From Glandiceps talaboti (lineage: Eukaryota; Hemichordata; Enteropneusta; Spengelidae), in NCBI RefSeq assembly GCF_964340395.1, contig NC_135563.1, positions 14,242,151 to 14,262,150 of the forward strand: a stretch of 20,000 nucleotides of DNA, given 5' to 3'. The position numbers were made by a program, and so were the translations under genes. Below are positions 10,701 through 20,000 of this stretch, piece by piece. Position 1 is the first letter of the stretch. Each line of letters begins with the position of its first letter. The notes below the pieces were generated by a model. That model did no database searches. It worked only from the letters and a program-made list of their open reading frames with translations, and was not told the DNA's origin.

Positions 10701-11124
10701 AGCTATCAATGGATTTGACGCAAAAAGGTTGCTAACCTCTTAGACCACTATTGCTATGGTGGTCTGAGATAACCATAAGCTTATTCAGAATGACAACTAT
10801 GGTGCCGCAGAACTGCTTTAAAATACATTTACACTTGAATGATAATAACCTGTACAAAATACAACGTTGATCAACCCTGAAGCGTTTAAAGTATTGTGTG
10901 TCATTTCTCAATTGACAGCATCACTAAAGTGTTGATTGTGTCTGTCACGAAAGGCTCACAACACAAAATGTCACAATATCATTGGACTTTAACATTGAAG
11001 GTTTCAGTAATCACGCGAACTTGAGCAATCACAGCACACTTTACAAACTGAAGGAGAAGATGTACGAGGAGGAGTTCTTTGCAACACATCTCTATTTCAT
11101 GGAAGAATAGACGCAACGTAAGCT
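7720..11124. other. Long stretch with no gene recognised
   Basis: About 3.4 kb without a supported gene. All frames are short and unlike known families. It presumably includes the receptor's 3' UTR at its right end: minus-strand AATAAA occurs at 10692-10697 and 10219-10224, either of which could be the polyadenylation signal. A 12-bp perfect palindrome (ACGTAGCTACGT) sits at 9811-9822. Confidence 0.5.
10738..10769 (+). other. 11-bp inverted repeat with a 10-nt loop
   Basis: TCTTAGACCAC (10738-10748) and GTGGTCTGAGA (10759-10769) pair along 11 positions. One position is a U-G wobble if the plus strand is transcribed and a C-A mismatch if the minus strand is. It lies about 350 bp beyond the receptor stop and may be in its 3' UTR. 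Function unknown. Confidence 0.5.
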
Positions 11125-12351
11125 TCAGATCTTTCCAAAATTGGTAATCATGGTATAGCCAGTATCAATTTTACCTCCTTTCGTGACTACATTTTCAACA
11201 ATACTGGTTGTAAATCTAAATTCTTTCTTCTTATCCGGAGTGACAGCAGATGGAGTACCGTGTGTTGTATTGTTCGCATGTAGTTCGGTTAAACTAACAA
11301 AGGTGGATTTGAATCTGGATTGTGTCGAGCAGCACACACAACTTAATAGTCTCCGGAATGCACGTCGAAACTCCTTATTTAATACTGAATATAATAAAGG
11401 ATTGATAGTCGAGTTCGCCCATCCTGTCCAGGTAACGATAACGAACGCGATAGGCGGTACACCATAGTTGATAAACGGGTTAATAACATTGGTAGTAAAA
11501 AACGGTAACCAGCACAATAGGAAACATCCCATAATGATCCCAAGAGTCCTAAGTGCCCTTCTTTCTCGTTTAAAATTAATTGTAAATTTGGCAAGAGTCT
11601 TTCTTCTCCCTGTCATACACGGCTTTGATGACGATACAGGGTTAACTTCATATTCCTGTATCTTCTCTGCCTGTATTCTGGCAATCTTGAAGACTTTGTA
11701 GTAGGCAAAGATCATCAAAAACAAAGGTATATAAAATGCAACTATTGAAGCTGTTGCCGCGTAATACCTATTTGGAACAAATATGCACTTTCCTACCATC
11801 ACTTCCATGGGTTGTATTTCAAATGCCCAGCCGATGCTGATCGGGAGAACTGACACAATGATAGACACAGCCCAAGCTATTAACATCATGATCTTGGCGC
11901 GTCGAAGTGAGCTCTCCCCGGCGGAGCGAAATGGATGGGCGATGATGTAGTAGCGATCCACAGATATCATACACAGGTTCATAATAGAGGCAGTACAAGA
12001 AAGTACATCCATAATAATCCAAAGTCGACAGATGGTATCACCTAAAATCCACGTGCCTACTATTTCGTCGATCATATTTGGCGGCATCACAAAAACTCCA
12101 ACTAAGAGATCGGCCACGGCAAGGTTTACCATGTATAGGTTTGTTATACTCCGAAGATAACGGTAAAGACACATAATTAAACACACTAAGATATTACCAA
12201 CAATTGTGATAATAATCAAAGCAGACAGAAGTATCCCAATAACGATGGTTCTAGTGATATCTCGCTCAGGAACTGCAAATTGATTTTCTGTCAAGTTTGC
12301 CGTATTGTTTAAAGAACAGTTTTCCATTATTAATACTTCTTCGGTGCACAT
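11125..12351 (-). CDS. Class A aminergic G protein-coupled receptor, D1-dopamine-like
   Basis: A complete intronless receptor frame, 408 residues from the ATG at 12351 or 400 from the ATG at 12327. The second ATG has the better context (A at -3, G at +4; the first has T at both). The frame stays open to a stop near 12445 with no earlier ATG, so a 5' UTR exon is possible. Numbering from 12351: N-glycosylation sequons in the first 25 residues; TM1 N53 (GNILV); TM2 D81 (LAVADLL); C108 pairing with C189; amine-binding D115; DRY 132-134; TM5 P209; TM6 CWLPFF with W281; TM7 NPLLY 317-321; cysteine cluster SCVCC after helix 8 for palmitoylation. W at 7.43 and N at 6.55 match D1-like receptors. TM5 has Ala at 5.42 and 5.46 and Ser only at 5.43, so dopamine binding is uncertain. 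The likely role is a plasma-membrane monoamine receptor; other amine receptors (octopamine, 5-HT, trace amine) remain possible. Confidence 0.93.
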   Translation of the reverse strand: MCTEEVLIMENCSLNNTANLTENQFAVPERDITRTIVIGILLSALIIITIVGNILVCLIMCLYRYLRSITNLYMVNLAVADLLVGVFVMPPNMIDEIVGTWILGDTICRLWIIMDVLSCTASIMNLCMISVDRYYIIAHPFRSAGESSLRRAKIMMLIAWAVSIIVSVLPISIGWAFEIQPMEVMVGKCIFVPNRYYAATASIVAFYIPLFLMIFAYYKVFKIARIQAEKIQEYEVNPVSSSKPCMTGRRKTLAKFTINFKRERRALRTLGIIMGCFLLCWLPFFTTNVINPFINYGVPPIAFVIVTWTGWANSTINPLLYSVLNKEFRRAFRRLLSCVCCSTQSRFKSTFVSLTELHANNTTHGTPSAVTPDKKKEFRFTTSIVENVVTKGGKIDTGYTMITNFGKI

Positions 12352-13019
12352 TAACTGAAGATACTCAAACTCGATCAAACAGTAGAGATACTTGTCGCAA
12401 TCATTGTGCGAAAAAAAAATTCCAGCATAAACAACTCTGCTATGCTATAAATTGACAGAAATAGAGACGATCGTTACCACTGTGGATGGATGGAAGGAAG
12501 AACTGAAGCGAAGTAAACACGGCAAATCCACACTGAGAAGCATCGTAAAGGTAACGTCATAATTCGTACAGATGCGTAATACTATATGGCTTATGGTGGT
12601 GTACCTAGTTTATCCCAGATACACTGCTTACGTTGACGGTTATTAAGAATAAGCACGTGAGCATACATCTCATTCTACTTAATACCTCCCTCGAAGTGAG
12701 AGGTTGGACACCGTTGCCAGGAAACCAAAGTAGGCTGATTAAATTTCTACGTCGCTTGCTTTGTCACGATAATGTGAAATCCTCCAATGCTACATAAGGC
12801 AAACAAATACATTCACGTCAGTCTACTTTGAAATACAAATGTAATAAATAGAACGTTTACGTGACAATAACAACAATTCGCCACAAATCTGCAGACAGTG
12901 AAACCCTTAAGATTTTAATAAACATGTTTTTGTTGTGTGCCAAGAAAACACCAGTGATGCTGATGATGACGTGAACTAATATATTTTGTACTTCAGTCGT
13001 CTGTATGTGTGTATGTGCG

Positions 13020-13022
<3 letters not shown>
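12352..13022. promoter_or_regulatory. Upstream region of the receptor gene, no defined promoter
   Basis: Sequence 5' of the receptor. No clear TATA box or initiator can be assigned. An X-box-like site, GTTGCCAGGAAAC, lies at 12713-12725 (one mismatch to the RFX consensus, with a 1-nt spacer), and a CRE-like TGACGTGA lies at 12967-12974. Both are short enough to be chance. The frame upstream of the ATG is open with a T-rich tract on the minus strand near 12412-12420, which would allow a splice acceptor for a 5' UTR exon. Confidence 0.25.
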
Positions 13023-13063
<41 letters not shown>

Positions 13064-13111
13064 CTATGAATGAATGGATGGATGGATGGATGGATAGATG
13101 GGTGGGTGGGT
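13023..13111. repeat. (TG)n, (GGAT)n and (GGTG)n microsatellites
   Basis: TG to about 13062, then GAAT/GGAT units at about 13068-13096, then GGTG units to about 13111. Confidence 0.93.
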
Positions 13112-14136
13112 GAAAAGAAGGAGGAACATTTGTATTTTCTCCTTGTATTGTACAGGGAAAGCATTCTCAATCACATTTTGTTTGAAAAAAATTATTTGCA
13201 GAAATCATGTTAGATGTCAGCAAAGTCTGTAAGTCAGTAACCTAGTAGCAAGTAAAATGAATCGAATCATTCAGTAGTGTAACACTAAATCGACAGACAA
13301 TAACACATTTATTATTCGCCCAAGTGAACCGTAAATAAATTCGTAAGGAAGCCACACATTACTAATAATACATTAATGTCAATTTGATAATTCGTTCATG
13401 TTTCAGTCCATATATAAACATTCGGGAGGATTTTTTTTCTGTACTAATACTTTCAAATCACTCATACATTTAATTGTTTCTAATCGTGATTCATTGCATC
13501 GATATTGGATTTTCCCCTAAGGTCTGTTTGAAAGAGGAAATGCCCAATCCCAAGCATTCACCACAATTCCCATGTAGGTTTCTTCACACGTATAAATATA
13601 TGTAAATTCCTCTGACGCAATATTTTGTTTTTTTCTACAATTTGTGACTCCCAGTAGAGGTCAGTTTAAATGTAGGGTTTACTCAGACACTGAACTGTCG
13701 CATTCCTAGAACGATGTCTACTAGCTATAGACAACTTTTCTTCCATTATCTTCGATTCCCCCTGGATGCACACTCTTTGTGGAAATGGGCTGTGTCTGGA
13801 CTTGTAAGATGTAATCATACTGGTACAGATGTTATTGGGTATTCCGAATGCAAATTTATGCTACGATTTGAAGTCAGCGGGGTTAAACACGTATTCATAA
13901 GAATTAGTGTAAATTGAGTTAAGTACCACGAAATCAAATAAAGTAAGTTAACGACGGAAGACTTCCGGGTGAATATTAATTACCCTGTAATTTGCAATTG
14001 CAAGTCGAGCAGGAGCCAATAGTTTCTCGTTAACGTTCTTCAGATTTTAGGAAAACATATAAAAAATACAGGAACATATGTTTAATGTATGAACATTTCT
14101 TATATTCTTTTTTGACTAATGTGCAAATACAATTTT
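13112..14136. other. No gene recognised
   Basis: A plus-strand frame of 67 codons at 13714-13917 has no recognisable motif. I see nothing else. Confidence 0.5.
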
Positions 14137-14141
14137 AACAT

Positions 14142-14144
<3 letters not shown>

Positions 14145-14178
<34 letters not shown>

Positions 14179-14543
14179 TTGGGTTCTTATATAGCGCTTT
14201 CCCACACCGTGCTCAAAGCGCTTTACAATTATTACCCCTGACTCGGATCAGAACGGCACAACGGCCCTTTAATCTTCCTCAACTCCCCGGGGAGCAAACC
14301 ATCCATTGTAGCCATTTCAGCGCATGGGATTAAAGCCTTCACATTGCAACCTACATCCTACATCCTACCAGGTCCCCAATTATACAGCTGGGTTGACTGA
14401 AGCACAGTCGCGTCGTGGTTCAAATCTTGCCCAAGGACTTTAGCCACTCAGAAACAAACAGCAGGCAGCGACAGGGCTCGAACCTGCAACCTGTAGATTC
14501 CAAGCCGGTCACACTAACCATTCGTCCATCATTACTCCACTCC
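14145..14543 (-). mobile_element. Full-length tRNA-derived SINE with ATT tail and target-site duplications
   Basis: On the minus strand the element starts with a tRNA-like head: A box TGGACGAATGG (plus 14518-14528) and B box GGTTCGAGCCC (plus 14474-14484), spaced as in a pol III promoter. The body contains AAAGTCCTTGGGCAAG and CAACCCAGCTGTATAATTGG, resembling the conserved central domain of Deu/Meta-type SINEs (recalled resemblance, not a search). The 3' part, with AAAGCGCTTTGAGCAC and AAAGCGCTATATAAG, runs into about ten ATT units (14145-14177 on plus). AACATTAT flanks it exactly on both sides (14137-14144 and 14544-14551), giving an element of about 399 bp. The intact boxes and duplications suggest a fairly recent insertion. 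Confidence 0.9.
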
Positions 14544-14551
14544 AACATTAT

Positions 14552-15039
14552 TAAGCTTTCTGTTGAAAAAAATGATGTCCGGCCAATCAGTTTGTTTCCT
14601 ACTTAGTCTTCCTAAGGATGTGTCCATTGACACACTTGTCAGGTATATATTTCGTAGCGATACGGGAATATAAAAACTAGAGACTTAAGTTACACACGAT
14701 AATCAAGGATTTGTATAAAGCAATTCCTTCACATATTAGCGTCTACTGGTCAATTTTAGATCAGTTATATTTATAATCTTAATCCTTTTTTTTTATCAAA
14801 AAGAGGATTACTTGTTCAAGTCATCAGTTATAAATAATTATGAAATTGAAAAGATTCTATATGAAGTAAACATGATATAATTACATGTTGATTTCTAAAG
14901 GATACATCCAATCATAGGAAATATGAATACATGTCCTATAATTAAATACAGCTCAGAAATTAGGAATCAGGTTTTTTTTTCATTTCATAATGTTAACAAC
15001 ATTAAATGCTTGTACATTGTGCCTTGAACCTCTTTTGCA
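14552..15039. other. No gene recognised
   Basis: AT-rich, with short homopolymers only. Confidence 0.5.
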
Positions 15040-15375
15040 ACTGAACTACCTCAGAACCTTAATTGGGTTATGTGCTAACTTACAGAAGTACCTTGAAGTT
15101 CTATACTGAGACACAGAACTACGGTACCTGAAAATTATATACTGAGTAACAGAACTCCCTGAAAGTTCTATACTAAGGGAACCACATAATATACTGTGTA
15201 ATAGAACTACTTGAAAGTTCTATACTGAGTAACAGAACTATCTGGAAGTTCTGTATTTAGTAACAGAACTCCATCTGAAAGTTCTAGACTGAGTAACATA
15301 AATACCTGAAAGTTCTATACTGTTTAACAGAACTACCTTGAAATTCTAATCAATTTAACAGGACTATCTTAAATA
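15040..15375. repeat. Minisatellite of about 31-33-bp hairpin-forming units
   Basis: Roughly nine or ten diverged copies. A typical unit carries AGAACTACCTGAAAGTTCT followed by ATACTGAGTAAC. The AGAACT and AGTTCT portions are reverse complements, so each unit is a small stem-loop. Central copies are best preserved and the ends are decayed. One copy near 15171-15210 has an internal rearrangement. Confidence 0.85.
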
Positions 15376-15379
15376 ATAG

Positions 15380-16130
15380 TCAACTGAATCTGATGAGATT
15401 TAAACGATTAGAGGTGGTATGTATATGGACGTCTTCAGAGTAATCGTAGGCTATCCCTGTGGCGGATTTTGTCTTGTCACGAGTACTTTACAACGGAGAT
15501 GCATGAAGATCAGATTCTCGTCTTATTATTATTCGCTATGTCTAATCAATCAATTTAGAATTATCTTACCAGGTTCTTCCTATGTACTGTCCTTGTCTTA
15601 TCTATGAATCTCCTTTAAGTATACGGCCTAGGGGTTAATTTTAACATGAGACTGTATCGTCGAAGGTTAGAATGGCTTTCACTCTTCAATTTGTTGCTAA
15701 GTGTGCTATGACCCCCATTTCCCTGTCGCTGCACTTCTGGCAATATGTATCAACATATGCATGAGGCGTGGAGCCGAGTTTCGAATTAATTCCTCCTTCC
15801 CCGGGCAAAAAGGCGGCGCACATAAGATTGATTTGAAGTCGTTTGCACTTCGTCATTAAAATTGATGCCTGTTAGGATAATGTACGAAATACTATGATAT
15901 TTTGCTAGTAAAGTGATATGTATGCCCGACAGGCTTAACACTATTCCTTTCATAGATGGGTCTGATTCCCTTGTCATACCACAGCCTTTACCAAATTGCT
16001 AACATAACGGTTTTATTGTTGACATACCACATTTGGTTCTCAAACTATAAGTCAATTCTGCATGTTTACTCACCGTATTTGCACGGTAATATGTACTAAT
16101 GCACTTTTTTCTCCGGTCCCCTACCCCACC
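15380..16130. other. No gene recognised
   Basis: Two frames of about 60 codons, one on each strand, with no family resemblance. Confidence 0.5.
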
Positions 16131-16186
16131 CCTCTCTCTCCTTCCCTCCCTCTCCCCCCCCCCTCTTCCCCCTCCCCCCTCTCTCA
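16131..16186. repeat. Pyrimidine-only tract (C/T-rich)
   Basis: Almost pure C and T, with CTCT and long C runs. The complementary strand is polypurine. It could form triplex DNA, or could be the pyrimidine tract of an acceptor (it ends CTCTCAG), but no exon is apparent after it. Confidence 0.85.
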
Positions 16187-16338
16187 GACGAATAGTATAC
16201 GGAAACCAATGAGTTATATATTAGTGTCTGATCACGTTCACAGTAACCTTGACAACAGGTCGGCATAATGAGGAAATGTTTGTCTTTGGCCTTGAGAATG
16301 GATACTAGGCAAGTATATTAGTTCCTAATTACTGTATA

Positions 16339-16354
16339 GTTGGTTGGTTGGTTG
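16339..16354. repeat. Short (TTGG)n repeat
   Basis: Four TTGG units. Confidence 0.8.
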
Positions 16355-17258
<904 letters not shown>

Positions 17259-17448
17259 CGTACATCATAGTTTAGGATATGTTTTACGGGGCACTCTACA
17301 TATGTACGTAGGGATTCGTACTGTACCTAATAAGGATTGCCATTTAAGAACATAACTCTGCTTTCAAAAAATTAATGTTTTAAATATCCGAGGTAGACGC
17401 TAGAATATATTACATTACCATAACGACCTCTCTTGGAACATCTCTGTA

Positions 17449-17461
17449 CCCCCCCCCCCCC
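17449..17461. repeat. Homopolymer run of 13 C
   Basis: An uninterrupted C run, likely to vary in length. Confidence 0.9.
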
Positions 17462-18788
17462 ATCGACTTGGGCTATATACTTTCCTCTATTTCACCCCTC
17501 TAAGTAAACACTCAGTTAAAAAAAGCACGGGGCCACAACGTTGGGAAAAAATATTCACTGGATGAAAGCGTCTTTTGGATTATGTAGGAAATTCATTCAT
17601 GGAAATAGGAGTTAGTCGTCTTGCGAAGTGTCGCCAGTTGGTTCACACAAGTCATGTTGAAACGGGATGAAGTCTGTGTGTATGGTTTACTGCAAAGTTT
17701 TTTGTCCGATATAAATGACTAAGAATATGTATAGCTTACCAAGTAGTTTTTATGACTGGGTCTCCATAAACATGTTTTCTTTTTACAATCTTATATTTGA
17801 AATCGTGTAAATGAATCTACTGTTTCCCATATGCACGTATGATACAACCATTTGAAATATGGAATCCGATATAAATGAAATCTCCTTTTAGCATATTATC
17901 TGAATACATCTCTGTAGACTTCAAGAATGTTAACATTACTAAGGCTTCAGAGCTTCCTTTCATATTCAGGTTAATATGACGTTTATCACAGTAGGTAGCC
18001 ACTTTAAAACTGGATGTTAGTCAGACGTGCTGGGTTATAAATACTGTGTTCTTATCATCTTCATACTGTGTATAATCATAGCCTTGCGTGTGTCTTGTAA
18101 CTACTGCCACCCATAGGCTTGCAATTACAGGTAATGTGAATACTATTTGAATAACAAATGTTAAATTCACCTTCCCCTTGGTTCCAATTAATCATAGCGT
18201 CAACACATACATTATACATTACCAATCAGTTTTGAGCATCGAACTTAATTCACCTCTCAGAGTGTAATATTTGCGTGACCCAATAATGCACCCGACTCAG
18301 TATATATATATTAATATAAGAATGTTCTCTCCTGATCTACTTAACATGCCATTCAAAAACGGCAGATTTTCTGCAACAATCATGTTCTTGCCGAATAAAT
18401 AGTGTGTGGACACAAGCATTTTCTATGCTATCAATTATACATATATGTGTGCTCACAAAGCAAACCTTTGATGCCCTAGAGTTAGTTTAATAGAGACACC
18501 TACACTTCTTGTTGAAGCACTGTAGATCGCTAAGAGGCCGTGGGCCGAGTGATATTCAGGGTGCCGAGCAACAAGTGTGGGTGTTTTGCAATGAATCACG
18601 AAACGATGTTTGAATATATCATACCACGAAAAAAGACATGAAATTTGAAATTTAGAGATACAGTAATTGACTGGATTTGTTATATAACGCTAGTATTACT
18701 TTTCATTCTGTGAGGTCACGATTCAGTAATGTATTGCTTCACGGAATAATGACAGGGAGTATTAGTATGAATTTACTCTGATTGTAAA
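17462..18788. other. No gene recognised
   Basis: Only short frames. A 61-codon minus-strand frame (17817-18002) has no recognisable motif. Confidence 0.5.
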
Positions 18789-19527
18789 GAATGTAACACT
18801 TTGATTGCAGTGGATGACAAGAATGTAACACTTTGATTGCAGTGGATGACAAGAATGTAACACTTTGATTGCAGTGGATGACAAGAATGTAACACTTTGA
18901 TTTCGGTTGATGACTAGAATGTAACACTTTGATAGTTACATTACAATAATGTATACACTTTGATTGTAGTGGATTACAAGAATGTATACACTTTGATTGT
19001 AGTGGAAGAATGTATACACTTTGATTGTGGTAGATTACAAGAATGTATACACTTTGGGAATGTACACACTTTGATTGTAGTGGAAGAATGTATACACTTT
19101 GATTGTAGTAGATTACAAGAATGTATACACTTTGATTGTAGTGGATTACAAGAATGTACACACTTTGATTGTAGTGGATTACAAGAATGTATACACTTTG
19201 ATTGTAGTGGATTACAAGAATTTATACACTTTGATTGTAGTGGATTACAAGAATGTATACACTTTGATTGTAATGAATTACAAGAATGTATACACTTTGA
19301 TTGTAGTGGATTACAAAAATGCAACACTTTGATTACAGTGGATTACACGAATGTAACACTTTGACTACAGTGGATTACAAGAATGTAACACTTTGATTGT
19401 ATGAATGAATATTGTAGTGGCATACAATAATGTACACTTTGATTGTAGTGGATTACAAGAATGTACACACTTTGATTGTAGTGGATTACAAGAATGTACA
19501 CACTTTTATTGTAGTGGATTACAAGAA
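18789..19527. repeat. Minisatellite of 32-33-bp units, about 22 copies
   Basis: The unit starts GAATGTATACACTTTGATTG and continues with TAGTGGATTACAA. The left part (18789-18916) uses a 32-bp variant with GTAACAC and TGGATGACAA. The middle and right use a 33-bp variant with GTATACAC or GTACACAC and TGGATTACAA. Some copies are shortened, for example at 18980-19007 and 19041-19057. The first three 32-bp copies (18789-18884) are identical. Because 33 is a multiple of three and the unit lacks stops in several frames, long repetitive reading frames appear on both strands. They are not genes. Confidence 0.96.
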
Positions 19528-20000
19528 TAGAAACATACATTTACATGTCAACTTGCATGTATAATTTATCGACCAAACGTTTTGGTATGGTTTGGGAGAT
19601 CTAGAGATAATGCATAACGTCACAGACTGTCCTCTTTCCATTTAGACGGTAAGCATGTATAAAGCATATAGTGTGGTACTTATCCAAATTATACAAACTT
19701 CGATTCCTGAACAAGCAGTAGTAAAATTTGATTGTCAAGGTTATTTAAATATTAGCAGTAGTTTAAAGAGTGTCAGTGTGCTCATAAAATGTTGAGAATA
19801 TTTGTGGTTAGGACACACTGTTGCTGGTAACTAAGCAATGAATGTATACATTATTTAACATGATCATTTATCGGGAAACCTTTAATGGCACTTGTTGGTT
19901 ATGTATTCATAGCTTCCCTTTTTTTGACTGTACTTTACCTAGCAGCCATGTCAGCATTAAAACTACACATGTTACCGACAAACATGGCTGATCCAAATGG
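19528..20000. other. No gene recognised
   Basis: The right edge of the window has no coding or RNA signal. Confidence 0.5.

Noticed and set aside
11183-11701. Plus-strand frames and an alternative minus-strand frame inside the receptor
   Set aside because: Shadows of the receptor coding sequence.
14140-14180. Independent ATT/TAA microsatellite
   Set aside because: It lies inside the SINE's target-site duplications and is the element's 3' tail.
15047-15375. AGAACT...AGTTCT as steroid-receptor response elements
   Set aside because: The half-sites and spacing (about 7 nt between arms, not 3) do not fit; it is a tandem repeat unit.
15391-15415. CTGATGA at 15391 as a hammerhead core
   Set aside because: No GAAA with a stem II and no stem III/stem I partner follow.
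16131-16190. Splice acceptor tract before an exon
   Set aside because: The frame after CTCTCAG is short and unlike any family; a C/T simple repeat explains the sequence.
18739-19540. Long repetitive open frames on both strands (up to 140 codons)
   Set aside because: They are translations of the 32-33-bp minisatellite. Open frames occur on both strands and in several phases, as expected from the period.

Overview
This is a stretch of an AT-rich eukaryotic genome, almost certainly an invertebrate animal and probably a marine one. Four things point that way: an intronless class A amine-type receptor, decayed CR1/L2/Rex1-like LINE copies, a tRNA-derived SINE whose body resembles those of marine invertebrates, and very abundant simple repeats. 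I cannot name the species or phylum from the sequence. Most of the window is non-coding.

Layout. Positions 1-2190 hold one old, 5'-truncated non-LTR retrotransposon on the minus strand. A second, younger 5'-truncated element (about 592-1352, also minus) is inserted inside it, with a 6-bp candidate target-site duplication. The outer element's 3' tail is the pentanucleotide repeat at the left edge. From 2190 to 5250 there is little except a CATA/CA microsatellite and a weak TPR-like open frame near 4.5-4.7 kb. From 5.26 to 6.06 kb is a block of TA-dinucleotide arrays broken by short unique islands. One island holds a sequence meeting all the core rules of a type I hammerhead ribozyme (5895-5940). 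Another is a perfect 48-bp foldback whose loop has the same ribozyme layout with a mutated core (5394-5529). From 6.1 to 11.1 kb I see no gene.

The one confident gene is at 11125-12351, minus strand: a complete seven-transmembrane aminergic receptor of about 400-408 residues, closest in motif content to D1-like dopamine receptors but lacking two of the three TM5 serines that bind catechols. Right of it lie a TG/GGAT microsatellite (13.0-13.1 kb), a full-length SINE with target-site duplications and an ATT tail (14.14-14.55 kb), a roughly 31-33-bp minisatellite of hairpin-forming units (15.04-15.38 kb), pyrimidine-rich and GA arrays (16.13 and 17.16 kb), and a second minisatellite of 32-33-bp units (18.79-19.53 kb). 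The rest is unassigned.

The receptor is the only recognisable functional protein gene. Several of the apparent microsatellites are better explained as tails of retroelements. The hammerhead/foldback pair inside the TA block is the most interesting unexplained feature.
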